64,000 bases of DNA from Caballeronia sordidicola (GCF_002220365.1 NZ_MTHB01000305.1:1-64000); one strand, 5' to 3'. Shown: positions 1-7,440, counted from the stretch's first letter. Numbers and translations: made by a program. Notes: generated from the letters alone by a model not told the origin.

Positions 1-1
1 C

Positions 2-91
2 CCTGTGTGCGGCAAGGGCCACATGCTTCGCATTGAAGATATGCCCGGCTGCCTCCCACGCGCCCCGCCAGGACCTGACCATGCGCGCTAG
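2..91 (+). CDS. 3' tail of a gene cut by the window edge (possible transposase end)
   Basis: An open frame enters from the left edge and stops with TAG at 89-91, giving 29 residues that begin PVCGKGHMLRIEDMPGC and end with a proline-rich tail. A Cys preceded by P-V and followed by G-K-G-H looks like half of a zinc ribbon. This type of C-terminal zinc knuckle followed by a Pro-rich end reminds me of IS91-type transposases, but the fragment is far too short for assignment. It could also be a chance open frame. The 340 bases that follow hold no gene, as expected for the terminal non-coding part of an insertion element. Confidence 0.25.
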   Translation, partial: PVCGKGHMLRIEDMPGCLPRAPPGPDHAR

Positions 92-432
92 TTGCCGCCG
101 CACCTGTTTCCGCGCACGTTTGCCTTCCTCGACGAGGCTAACGCGGCTGGGCTCGCGCCATCAATCTGCGATCGCTTCAGAATATGCCAAACCTGCGGGT
201 TACTGGCCTGCCGACGCGTACTCTTCTGAGTCTTTCACCTGCCAGGCTTCTCTTGATCGCTGGAAATCTGTTTGCCTTCGCCCGTGCTGGACAGCAGAAA
301 TTATCGCCGTGGTCATTCAACGCCCATAGCGGTCACTGCCTGCGGAGCGGCTTAGTACAAATGGTTTTTTAGTTACCGCTCGCGGACTGATGTTCATCGG
401 CTCCGTTATCCCTCTGCGGCCGCGATCGCTAA
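92..432. other. No supportable gene; probable junk or element end
   Basis: All six frames are short or have frequent stops. On the minus strand an Arg-rich open stretch of about 54 codons runs left off the window from about 160, but it has no good start codon. The plus-strand open frames have no ribosome binding sites and an odd residue composition. I see neither a coat, adsorption nor pVI-like gene here, although one of these normally precedes zot in filamentous phages. Confidence 0.5.
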
Positions 433-570
433 CCAAAAAATCCTCTGCCCTATGTACAGATTTCGCCGTTGTGGTTGTTGGTATACGGGTTCGCGTCCGC
501 TCTTGCCGGGATTGGGTTGACGCTTCCGTTGGTGGTCGCGATGGTGCAGCACGTCGCGGCGGTGCGTTAA
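433..570 (+). pseudogene. Remnant of a small hydrophobic protein just upstream of zot
   Basis: Frame 1 is open from the stop at 430-432 to TAA at 568-570. It encodes about 45 residues with one long hydrophobic segment (VYGFASALAGIGLTLPLVV) and a short basic end, but no ATG near its beginning. The stop lies two bases before the zot ATG, as expected for a translationally coupled phage gene. In filamentous phages this slot is filled by a small membrane protein (gVI/Ace-like). I infer a truncated 3' remnant of such a gene; a TTG-started small protein is possible. Confidence 0.3.
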
Positions 571-572
571 TC

Positions 573-1694
573 ATGGCGATCAATGCCTATTGCGGAATTA
601 TGGGTTCGGGCAAGTCCTACGAGGTGGTACAAGGGCCGTTGCTCGATGCCATCGCAAAGGGGCGTCGTGTTGTCACTAATGTCGATGGCATTAACGAGGA
701 CGCGATTCACGACTTCCTTGAAAAAGCGGATCGTGGGGGCGGTGGGGATTTCGGCGCTGTGGTTCACGTGCGGACCGAGGACTTGTTGGTGCCGGGATTC
801 TTTCCAGTGGAGGTCGAGTCCGCTTCCGGTGCTGTGATAACGCCGGGGTTTATCCAACCGGGTGATCTGCTGGTGGTGGATGAGGCATGGAAGCTGTGGC
901 AGGCAAGCGCCAAGATCACCGATGAGCATATGGCGTTTTTCCGTATGCACCGACACTTCACGCATGCGGTGACGGGCGTGGCCTGTGACGTGGTGTTGAT
1001 GATTCAGGACATTGGCGACCTCCATCGAAAGATTAAGAGTGTTGTCGAGTTGAGTTTTCGTATGCACAAGCTCAAGTCGATTGGTATGGCGTCTGGCTAC
1101 CGGGTCGAACAGTACGAAGGGTGGAAGCAGAACGCCAAAACACGGGTCGCGGTCTACGTTCGAAAGTATAGGAAAGAGATTTTCCCGCTGTACAAGAGCT
1201 ATGCCGGTCCGGGTGGCACAGAGGCGGTTGTTGACAAGCGCCAAAATATTCTGGCGAATAAGTTTTACGTCGTTTTGGCGCTGTTGTGTGTCACCTTCGT
1301 CGTGGGTGGTCTGTGGTACTCGTGGTGGTTCTTTCACCATAGACCGGGTGCGAAGAGTGGTGCTCCCGCTGTTGCAATGGCTGGGGCTGCTGTGCCTGCT
1401 TCGGCGGTGGCGGTTGGCGCTTCCGGTCTAGCTGCTGCCACTGCGCTCGAGAAACCTGCGTTCTCCGAGAACTGGCGGGTGGTAGGGGGATACGCCGGCC
1501 CGGGTCGCTCGTGGGTGGTTGTGGCCGATGTTTCCGGCCGTCTACGGGTCGAAAGCCCGTCGATGTTTCAGAACGCTGGGGTGGCTCGTGTCGGCATGAT
1601 TGACGGTGAACGTGTCGCGACGTTTTCAGGTGCGAAGGCCGTTGTCGGTAGTGCCCCTCCACCGTCACCGGGATTGGGAGTCGCTCCGCGATGA
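573..1694 (+). CDS. zot: Zot/pI-like filamentous phage assembly ATPase
   Basis: This is an inner-membrane ATPase that drives extrusion of filamentous phage through the envelope with the neighbouring secretin. The 373-residue protein starts at the ATG giving MAINAYCGIMGSGKS; the frame is open further upstream but the Walker A motif (residues 8-15) belongs near the N terminus in this family. Walker B is LLVVDE at about 99-104. A single membrane helix lies near residues 231-254, followed by an Ala/Gly/Pro-rich stretch and a C-terminal periplasmic domain, the usual pI/Zot topology. The last four bases overlap the secretin start (ATGA), so the two are translationally coupled. Family assignment is strong. 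Nothing here speaks to toxin activity. Confidence 0.92.
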   Translation: MAINAYCGIMGSGKSYEVVQGPLLDAIAKGRRVVTNVDGINEDAIHDFLEKADRGGGGDFGAVVHVRTEDLLVPGFFPVEVESASGAVITPGFIQPGDLLVVDEAWKLWQASAKITDEHMAFFRMHRHFTHAVTGVACDVVLMIQDIGDLHRKIKSVVELSFRMHKLKSIGMASGYRVEQYEGWKQNAKTRVAVYVRKYRKEIFPLYKSYAGPGGTEAVVDKRQNILANKFYVVLALLCVTFVVGGLWYSWWFFHHRPGAKSGAPAVAMAGAAVPASAVAVGASGLAAATALEKPAFSENWRVVGGYAGPGRSWVVVADVSGRLRVESPSMFQNAGVARVGMIDGERVATFSGAKAVVGSAPPPSPGLGVAPR

Positions 1695-3031
1695 GATTTC
1701 TCACAGTCCTCCTGTTGATGGTTGCTCGTGTTGCGTTCGCCGCCGATACCACGCCGCAGTTTCCGACCCTTCCGCCGTTGCCGTCTGTGGTCGGTGCGCC
1801 TAACGTTGCGAATGGTCCGATGCCATACAGCTCGCTTGTGCCGCTGAAGATGGGTAACGCGAAGTCCGTCGATCTGCGCATGGTTAATGTCGCCCAGGTG
1901 ATCGACCTGATTTATGCCGACCTGTTGCAAAGCCAGTATGTGATTTCGCCGGAGGTGCTGGCTGATCAGCGCGTTGTGTCGTTCCGCTTCGACCGGACCA
2001 AGGGCGACATTCGTGACGGGTTGGTGGACTTCCTTGGGTCGCTCGGCTTTGGGGTAGTTGACCGCGGTGGTGTCGACTACGTTTTCAAACGGAAAGAGGA
2101 AGAACAAAGAGAGCCGGATAAGGTTCCGTTTGTCTACATGCCTAAGTACCGGAGCGCGGATTATTTGGCACGACTCGTCCAGCCGTTGTTTGCCGGGTCG
2201 TTCACTTCCAATCGCTCGATTCCCGCGATGGGTGGTGTTCGTGCAAAGGGCGATGCGCCTCCGACGAGTGCCGCAGCTCAAGTCGATCAATCATCCGAGA
2301 CGATGGTGTTTTTCGGCACGGCGAAAGAGGTTGCGTCGCTCAAGGCTGTTTTGGAAGCGGTCGATATCAAGGTCGGGGAAGTCGCGATTCGTGCTTGGGT
2401 ATACGAAGTGTCTACAGGGGATGACCACACCACCGGATTCGAGCTGGCTGCCAGCGTGTTGGGTGGGCGCCTCGGGGTCTCCTTGGGGGCTGGGACGATT
2501 GATGATTCCGCGAACGCATTTCGGCTGCATTCGGGGTTCTTGAACGCTGCGATTGCTGCGCTAGATTCGGACTCACGCTTCCACGTTGTGACTTCGCCAA
2601 ATATACGTGTCGCGTCAGGCAAGCACGGGCGGCTCAACGTGGGTCAGTCGGTGCCGATTATTTCATCAGTGTCCTATCCCAGTTCGAACGGAGCGCCAGT
2701 CCAGTCCGTTACCTATGAAGATGCCGGCGTGATCTTTGATGTAGTACCGACGGTAAAAGACAACATCATCGACACGGACGTCACGGTTGAGATTTCGGAC
2801 TTTCAAAAGACAAGTACCGGGGTAAATAACTCGCCTACTAAGAACACTCGAAAGTCAGAAACAACGATGGCACTTAATGATGGCGAGGTCGTTGTGATGG
2901 GCGGTTTGAGTCAAGGGAAAGAATCTTCTGTTACTAGCGGCGTTCGATGGCTTCCGGCGTTTATGAATGGGCGTAACGCAAGTAATTCGCGCAGTGACAT
3001 TTTGCTGGTTTTGCAGGTTCAAAAAATCTGA
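1691..3031 (+). CDS. pIV-like filamentous phage secretin (type II/III secretin family)
   Basis: This is the outer-membrane channel through which the phage filament leaves the cell. The 446-residue protein has a cleavable signal peptide (MRFLTVLLLMVARVAFA, cut before ADTT). An N-terminal N0/N1-type region follows, then a C-terminal secretin domain with the typical VTSPNIRVASGKHGRLNVGQSVPII-type core (residues shown in part) and a final beta-rich end SDILLVLQVQKI. Length fits phage pIV proteins (about 400-450). It overlaps zot by ATGA. Many Zot phages borrow a host secretin; this one carries its own. The region directly downstream is the non-coding stretch with the packaging-type hairpin, the same order as gene IV to intergenic region in Ff phages. 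Confidence 0.9.
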   Translation: MRFLTVLLLMVARVAFAADTTPQFPTLPPLPSVVGAPNVANGPMPYSSLVPLKMGNAKSVDLRMVNVAQVIDLIYADLLQSQYVISPEVLADQRVVSFRFDRTKGDIRDGLVDFLGSLGFGVVDRGGVDYVFKRKEEEQREPDKVPFVYMPKYRSADYLARLVQPLFAGSFTSNRSIPAMGGVRAKGDAPPTSAAAQVDQSSETMVFFGTAKEVASLKAVLEAVDIKVGEVAIRAWVYEVSTGDDHTTGFELAASVLGGRLGVSLGAGTIDDSANAFRLHSGFLNAAIAALDSDSRFHVVTSPNIRVASGKHGRLNVGQSVPIISSVSYPSSNGAPVQSVTYEDAGVIFDVVPTVKDNIIDTDVTVEISDFQKTSTGVNNSPTKNTRKSETTMALNDGEVVVMGGLSQGKESSVTSGVRWLPAFMNGRNASNSRSDILLVLQVQKI

Positions 3032-3095
3032 GAGCGGCGACGCGGTTGCCGCTGGGGTCAAGGCTCGCGGTAGCGACCCGAAGGGCTGGGCCTTG

Positions 3096-3248
3096 ATGCC
3101 AGCTACACCGCTGCACGCTGTCTGTGTGGGTTGCGACGGCCAGATGGACGGCGCGGCCCATACAGACGTAACGCGATTGAATTTAGGCGAGAGCTGGACA
3201 CGGGAAGTGGTGGCCGTTCGGCGTACCTGTGCGTGCGGAGGGGGCTAG
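3096..3248 (+). CDS. Possible 50-residue Cys-rich phage protein
   Basis: A small open frame starts at ATG 3096 (MPATPLHAVCVGCDGQMDG) and ends CACGGG. It contains CxxC near the start and CxC at the end, spaced like a minimal zinc-binding fold. It lies 64 bases after the secretin and overlaps no other gene. No clear ribosome binding site is visible, and the frame extends upstream into the secretin. It is either a small phage protein or a chance frame within the intergenic region; I cannot name a family. Confidence 0.3.
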   Translation: MPATPLHAVCVGCDGQMDGAAHTDVTRLNLGESWTREVVAVRRTCACGGG

Positions 3249-3286
3249 GTTGCGTCGGAGGTCGCAGGAATCAGGACTGGGTGTCG

Positions 3287-3343
3287 GCGCGTGCCCGCCT
3301 GCCCGGAGCGATAGCGAGGACAGACGGGCGCGCGCAGCGCGCC
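3287..3343. other. Large imperfect hairpin: candidate phage packaging signal / origin region
   Basis: The 18-base arm 3287-3304 pairs with 3318-3335 with one wobble and two mismatches around a 13-base loop. A second, overlapping perfect 7-bp stem with a 3-base loop spans 3327-3343. The structure sits between the secretin and the Rep gene. In Ff-type phages a long GC-rich hairpin in this position is the packaging signal, with the plus-strand origin beside it. Function is inferred from structure and position. Confidence 0.5.
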
Positions 3344-3381
3344 TATCTTTATATCAGGGACACTTAACGAACGAGATATCT

Positions 3382-3696
3382 ATGAGGCGTGCACTGGACA
3401 TTAGTTTTGGGTCGGAGCTTACAGTCGTTGGACTTGTTCGACTGAAGCAAGCGAGCGGAATGGGCGGGGAGTTGGGCGGCGTTGCGGCAGTTTTGAGGTG
3501 GGGTGATGGATTTGCGTTGTTAGCTGATGAGTATTTCCTTAGTCATCCGCATGAAGACCATGGAGATCAACTTTGGTGCTTTGCGGGCAACGTTTGGAAC
3601 GGACCTGAGATTTGGAACGATGTTCGGAAGTTCGCGAGCGTCGAGGCCGCTGTCGGATATCTCGACGCTAAGGCGATGTTGGCAGTGCAGAAGTAA
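3382..3696 (+). CDS. Hypothetical phage protein between secretin and Rep
   Basis: This 104-residue protein (MRRALDISFGSELTVVGLV...) starts at ATG 3382 after a weak GA-rich site; the frame is open 51 codons further upstream but that part crosses the hairpin region and looks non-coding. It is acidic and soluble, with no signal peptide or membrane segment, and contains the stretch DEYFLSHPHEDHGDQLWCF. I do not recognise a family. The base composition is less GC-rich than in the host genes, like the rest of the phage block. In related phages this position often holds small regulatory or DNA-binding proteins, but nothing in the sequence shows that here. Confidence 0.6.
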   Translation: MRRALDISFGSELTVVGLVRLKQASGMGGELGGVAAVLRWGDGFALLADEYFLSHPHEDHGDQLWCFAGNVWNGPEIWNDVRKFASVEAAVGYLDAKAMLAVQK

Positions 3697-3731
3697 AAAA
3701 AAGCCCCGACCGCAGCAACGGTTCGAGGCTT
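3697..3731 (-). terminator. Terminator-like hairpin facing minus strand
   Basis: The arms AAGCCCCGACCG and CGGTTCGAGGCTT (3701-3731) form a stem with a 6-base loop. The long A run 3694-3702 on the plus strand is a run of U for a minus-strand transcript, so the element points leftwards although the flanking genes are all on the plus strand. Confidence 0.5.
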
Positions 3732-3761
3732 CCTACTACAGCATTACAAGGACAAGTTGCA

Positions 3762-4541
3762 ATGCACGACGACAGTATAGGCAATTTCTCGGCGTTTAGT
3801 CGAGAGTGGGTGGTTCATGGTCGCAAGTTTGATGACGGACAAGTCGAAATCACTGTTGGGCGTTTCGATCGCTATGTGGGTGCCCAAAGGCTAAGCCTGA
3901 TGCCGCGTGCGAAGCGGGGTGAATCGGAAAACACTGATCAAAACCTGATGGATGCGGCGAAGAGGGCCAAGCAACAAGTGCGGCTCCGTTGCAAGGCAAT
4001 TGGCGCAGATCGAATGATCACGCTGACGTACCAGGAGAACATGGTCGATAAGGGGCGGCTCAAAAGAGATTTCGATGCGTTTCGACGTCGGTTGTCCAAG
4101 ATCCAAAATTTTCACTATGTAGCCGTCGCAGAGCGTCAAAAGCGCGGTGCGTGGCATCTACATATTGCAGTGAAGGGGCGGCAGAACTATCGGATTTTAC
4201 GGTCGGTATGGGGACGTGTTATCGGGTGCGAGAGCGTGCGTATCCACGTCAAAAATCCGTTTAAAGAAAAGGGGCTACGGCACAAGCTGGCGTCGTATAT
4301 CGGGAAGTACATCACCAAGGATTTTGCCGAGCACGCGCTCAATGAGAAGCGATATTGGACTAGCCGAGGCATCGTCGTGCCCGAGCGGCAATTTATAGCT
4401 CACCTCGCCGAAGAGTCTCCGGTGGCGGCAATAAAAACTGCGTTTGCTGCGGCCGAGAAAGTGGGCGCGACGTTAGACCGGTGCCAAACCTATTGGAATG
4501 AGGGGCTCGGGTGTTTTTGGCTGTCCACCAGGGAGCTTTGA
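3762..4541 (+). CDS. HUH rolling-circle replication initiator of the inovirus
   Basis: This protein nicks the phage origin and starts rolling-circle replication. The 259-residue protein carries the three Rep motifs: a hydrophobic MITLTY strand (residues 85-90), the metal-binding HLH (132-134, in WHLHIAVKG) and a two-tyrosine motif YIGKYITKD (Tyr179 and Tyr183, with Lys182 and Lys186). Which Tyr is catalytic cannot be told from sequence. A GGA-type site precedes ATG 3762. It follows the hairpin-bearing intergenic region, the expected position for gene II/Rep. Length and motif spacing fit small phage Rep proteins rather than plasmid relaxases. The next gene starts two bases after its stop. Confidence 0.85.
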   Translation: MHDDSIGNFSAFSREWVVHGRKFDDGQVEITVGRFDRYVGAQRLSLMPRAKRGESENTDQNLMDAAKRAKQQVRLRCKAIGADRMITLTYQENMVDKGRLKRDFDAFRRRLSKIQNFHYVAVAERQKRGAWHLHIAVKGRQNYRILRSVWGRVIGCESVRIHVKNPFKEKGLRHKLASYIGKYITKDFAEHALNEKRYWTSRGIVVPERQFIAHLAEESPVAAIKTAFAAAEKVGATLDRCQTYWNEGLGCFWLSTREL

Positions 4542-4543
4542 CC

Positions 4544-4750
4544 ATGGCCGACACGTTTCTCTCTGGTGAAGACCTCGCGGTGCTAACAGGTCGCAAAGTG
4601 AAATCCAAGCAAATCGAAGCACTGCGTCGCATGGGAGTCGCGTTTTTCGTCAACGCGGCAGGTCGTCCGGTGGTTGCTCGGGCGGTGATCGAAGGTCGAA
4701 AGGAACAAATGCCACGTCCTGCGTGGCAACCAAAGGTATTAACGGGGTGA
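4544..4750 (+). CDS. DUF4224-type small protein upstream of integrase
   Basis: This 68-residue protein (MADTFLSGEDLAVLTGRKVKSKQI...) matches from memory the DUF4224 pattern: an acidic start, an LTGRKxxSKQIEALRRMG helix-turn-helix-like segment, then VNAAGRPVVARAVIEG. Such proteins commonly sit directly before tyrosine integrases and are suspected to be excisionase or directionality factors; that role is inference. The ATG at 4544 has a GGGAG site nine bases upstream. The stop is one base before the integrase ATG, so the pair is probably coupled. Confidence 0.75.
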   Translation: MADTFLSGEDLAVLTGRKVKSKQIEALRRMGVAFFVNAAGRPVVARAVIEGRKEQMPRPAWQPKVLTG

Positions 4751-4751
4751 T

Positions 4752-5831
4752 ATGGGTCGGCGTCCTTGGAAAAATTTGCATTTGCCACCGGGCATGCGCG
4801 CGCGGAAGCAGAGAAGTGGGGTGGTGTATTACTACTACGATACAGGCGGCTCTCCGCGGACAGAGGTCGCGCTCGGATCGGACTTCGTGGATGCGGTGCG
4901 CAAATGGTCTGAGCTTGAGGCAGTCGGCAATTCTGCGCATGGCGAGCTGGTGACGTTCCGCTATGTCGCTGAAAGATACGTCCGGGAGATTGTGCCCACT
5001 AAAGCTAGGCGCACCCAACGGGATAATCTTCACGAGCTGGTGAATCTATACAAGTTCTTTGACAACCCGCCGGCGAAGCTTTCTGATGTGAGGCCGGTTC
5101 ATATAAAGCAGTATTTGTCGTGGCGTGGCGAGGAAGCGCGTCAATGGTACGTCGATCGCAAGCGGGCAGTTCCAGTCCGCCCCGGTCATATTCGCGCAAA
5201 TCGCGAGGTCGCGTTGTTCTCGCACATTTTCAACTTCGCTAGGGAGCACGGGCTGGCGGATACGGTGAATCCATGTGTGGGAGTGAGACGGAACAAGGAA
5301 CACGGACGTACGGTGTATGTTGAGGATGACCTTTTTAGGAAAGTTTGGCTGGCGGCTGATGAGCCAACGCGCGATGCTATGGACCTCGCTTATTTGACTG
5401 GGCAGCGCCCCGCAGATACGTTGAAATTTGCGGAGTCGAATATCAGGGGCGGAGAGCTTTGGATTGAGCAAGGCAAGCGTGGCAAGAAGCTGCGCATCAC
5501 CGTTTCGGGCGATTTCGCATTGGTAATCGAGCGGATCAAACGCCGGAAGGAGAACTGCAATTCGAAAGTCGATGCGCTTGTCGTCAATGAGAAGGGCGAG
5601 CGATTGCTTGCCGATGCACTGCGTTTTCGGTTCGATCGCGCGCGTTTCGCCGCTGGCGTCGAAAACAACCTTTTTCAGTTTCGTGATTTGCGGGCGAAGG
5701 CCGGTACAGACAAGACCGAATCGTCGGGCGACATTCGAGCCGCGCAACGTCAGCTCGGCCATAAGTCATTGACGATGACCGAGCACTACGTGCGTGAACG
5801 CAAAGGGGATAAAGTTGGGCCCACTAAATGA
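4752..5831 (+). CDS. int: Tyrosine site-specific integrase of the prophage
   Basis: This enzyme recombines phage and chromosomal attachment sites, most likely at the tRNA-Lys 840 bases downstream. The 359-residue protein has an N-terminal DNA-binding half and a C-terminal catalytic domain: Arg219 in TGQRPAD, the box RDLR (311-314, with Arg where most relatives have His), His337 in LGHKS and the nucleophile Tyr346 in EHYVR. The His-to-Arg change at box II is also common, as I recall, in integrases paired with DUF4224 proteins. No frameshift or truncation is seen, so it may be active. It starts one base after the DUF4224 stop. Confidence 0.9.
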   Translation: MGRRPWKNLHLPPGMRARKQRSGVVYYYYDTGGSPRTEVALGSDFVDAVRKWSELEAVGNSAHGELVTFRYVAERYVREIVPTKARRTQRDNLHELVNLYKFFDNPPAKLSDVRPVHIKQYLSWRGEEARQWYVDRKRAVPVRPGHIRANREVALFSHIFNFAREHGLADTVNPCVGVRRNKEHGRTVYVEDDLFRKVWLAADEPTRDAMDLAYLTGQRPADTLKFAESNIRGGELWIEQGKRGKKLRITVSGDFALVIERIKRRKENCNSKVDALVVNEKGERLLADALRFRFDRARFAAGVENNLFQFRDLRAKAGTDKTESSGDIRAAQRQLGHKSLTMTEHYVRERKGDKVGPTK

Positions 5832-5883
5832 ATCGGATTGCTTGCTGTTTGCTGCCTCCGTTTAGCGAATCAGATATTAGGAA

Positions 5884-6663
5884 ATGACGGAATATCGCTA
5901 TCCGGATAGGTACTATCTTCTCGCTTCGAATGCTTCGAAGCGGGTCTTCCGCCGGTACAGCAGAACCTTCAGTGCGACCTCTTTTAATGCAAGGGCGGCG
6001 TTTTTCGGCGTTCCAGGGATTGTCACCGAACCGGAGCTATACCCAGTTCGAATGGGGAGAAAAAGCTGCTTCTGGTGCGACTCCGCGTTTACTGAAGCAC
6101 AGCGTGCCGCCGTTGACCACATATGGCCGTTGTCGAAAGGGGGCTGGAATATCGCCTTAAACATGGTCGCGGCATGCAAGTCATGTAACTCATCAAAAGG
6201 GAGTAGGAGCCCGCTCGACTACGCTGTTGAACGGGTCCATCCATCTAGACTTGAGGACGCGAAGCGTCGTATTGCTTTAGCCGTTCAAGGGTCGGGCAGT
6301 ACATTGGCCGCATTGCAGACGGAAACAAGCAAGGTGTGCATTTACTATCAGTTCCATGCCGCTGAGTGCCTGCATTTCTATGTCGCCCCGGACTACTCCG
6401 CGTTCGTTAAAGCGCTTTATCCGTTTTATTTGTCGCTTGCTGATGCTCGCGACCATGTTCGAATAGTCGTGTCCAAGGAGGGATCGGAAGGGCGGCCATG
6501 GCGGGCCTTTGTTATCTCAGATGATGGCGTATCCCATAAAGCTCAAAGACATATCAGGGCGTCGAATAGGCTGATACCTACGCCCGATTTTGTTCCGGTT
6601 TGCGGAGCAAAGCCGATTTTGCGGAGCAAAAAAAAAGCTCCCGATCGCTCAGGAGCCTTTTAG
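5884..6663 (+). CDS. HNH endonuclease domain protein, prophage cargo
   Basis: This 259-residue protein has an HNH fold. The paired cysteines are CFWC (62-65) and CKSC (98-101); between them lie DHIWPLSKGG (Asp78-His79) and Asn93, followed by CNSSKGS. These are the zinc and catalytic elements of HNH nucleases. The C-terminal 150 residues match no family I know. It sits between the integrase and the attachment site, a usual slot for cargo (moron) genes, so roles in defence, competition or phage biology are possible but unproven. It is less GC-rich than the host genes. The last codons run through a terminator hairpin, which gives the odd KKKAPDRSGAF end. Its start has AGGA only about two bases before ATG, a poor spacing. 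Confidence 0.8.
   Translation: MTEYRYPDRYYLLASNASKRVFRRYSRTFSATSFNARAAFFGVPGIVTEPELYPVRMGRKSCFWCDSAFTEAQRAAVDHIWPLSKGGWNIALNMVAACKSCNSSKGSRSPLDYAVERVHPSRLEDAKRRIALAVQGSGSTLAALQTETSKVCIYYQFHAAECLHFYVAPDYSAFVKALYPFYLSLADARDHVRIVVSKEGSEGRPWRAFVISDDGVSHKAQRHIRASNRLIPTPDFVPVCGAKPILRSKKKAPDRSGAF
6599..6630. repeat. Two 13-bp direct repeats near the prophage end
   Basis: TTTGCGGAGCAAA occurs at 6599-6611 and 6618-6630, separated by six bases. Each copy is itself an inverted repeat (TTTGC/GCAAA). They lie inside the 3' end of the HNH gene, 39-70 bases from the tRNA-Lys end, where integrase arm sites or excisionase sites could be. Confidence 0.6.
6625..6662. terminator. Bidirectional terminator at the prophage/tRNA-Lys boundary
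   Basis: GCTCC and GGAGC form a stem flanked by an A run on the left and TTTT on the right, so it can end transcripts in both directions: the HNH gene from the left and the tRNA-Lys from the right. It overlaps the HNH coding end. Confidence 0.7.
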
Positions 6664-6668
6664 ATACT

Positions 6669-6744
6669 TGGTGGGGCGTGACAGATTCGAACTGTCGACC
6701 TACGGATTAAGAGTCCGCTGCTCTACCAGCTGAGCTAACGCCCC
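6669..6744 (-). tRNA. tRNA-Lys (anticodon CTT), probable prophage attachment site
   Basis: The minus-strand 76-base sequence folds as a full cloverleaf: acceptor GGGGCGT/ACGCCCC, discriminator A, encoded CCA, and anticodon loop CTCTTAA giving anticodon CTT. The prophage lies directly at its 3' side, with the integrase gene nearest, so the phage probably used the tRNA 3' end as attB and restored it on integration. The duplicate 3' segment expected at the other phage end is not in this window. A promoter with TTGCGC (6785-6790) and TATAAT (6761-6766), read on the minus strand with 18-base spacing, precedes it. Confidence 0.95.
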
Positions 6745-6760
6745 GAAAAACTGAATCCGA

Positions 6761-6790
6761 ATTATAGCGACGTTTTCGCCGATTGCGCAA
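6761..6790 (-). promoter_or_regulatory. Promoter of tRNA-Lys
   Basis: On the minus strand TTGCGC and a perfect TATAAT are 18 bases apart, and the -10 box lies 16 bases upstream of the tRNA 5' end. Confidence 0.7.
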
Positions 6791-7015
6791 CTGTCCGCAA
6801 CGCAAAACCTGAAAATACCGTCTCGCAGATGCCTGGAAGCTGCGCGCCACATGGCGCGGGCGCTCATCGCTCATCCCAAAAACCGTCGCTTCGGGCAATT
6901 GTCACGAGCCGTTATCATGACGGACACGTGAAAACCTGTATGCGTTGCGGCCCCGAAACACGCACGAAAGAAGCCACAAGAACAGCCACTAGACCAACAC
7001 CACTAAACCAAATCC

Positions 7016-7420
7016 ATGGACGAATCCGCCATCCGCGTTCTGCTCGACACCACCTTCGCGCCGTGGATCCGCGACTTGGGCCTGGCGCCAGAAAGCTCTA
7101 CCGATACAACCGTCACCCTGCGTCTACCGGACGCGGACAAACTCCGCCACGCGGGCGGCGTAATTTGCGGCCAGGTTTTCATGGCCGCCGCCGACACCGC
7201 CATGATCGTCGCCATTGCGCACGCGCTAGGCGGTTTCCAGCCGATGACCACCGTCTCGCTCACAACAAGCTTCCTACGCCCGATAAAAACCGGCGATGTC
7301 CTCGTGACCGCTTCAATCCTGCGCCGCGGCCGCAACCTGGTCTTCGGCGAAATCGAACTCCACGATGAAACCGGTGCACTCGCCGCTCACGCGACCACCA
7401 CGGTCATGCTCCTCACATAA
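7016..7420 (+). CDS. PaaI-like hotdog-fold thioesterase
   Basis: This 134-residue single-domain protein has the hotdog pattern. RHAGGVICGQVFMAAADTAM carries the helix residues of the acyl-CoA thioesterase group, and TTSFLRPIKTGDVLVTASIL gives the conserved strand pair. It probably hydrolyses acyl-CoA or aryl-CoA esters in the cytoplasm; the substrate cannot be told from sequence. It is the first gene of the host block after the tRNA. The patatin-like gene follows after 20 bases on the same strand and may be cotranscribed with it and OsmC. Confidence 0.85.
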   Translation: MDESAIRVLLDTTFAPWIRDLGLAPESSTDTTVTLRLPDADKLRHAGGVICGQVFMAAADTAMIVAIAHALGGFQPMTTVSLTTSFLRPIKTGDVLVTASILRRGRNLVFGEIELHDETGALAAHATTTVMLLT

Positions 7421-7440
7421 AACAAGCAAAACAAGCCAAC

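Noticed and set aside
390..572. 61-codon upstream extension of zot
   Set aside because: The extension is Arg/Ser-rich with no ribosome site, and the Walker A motif sits normally close to the ATG at 573.
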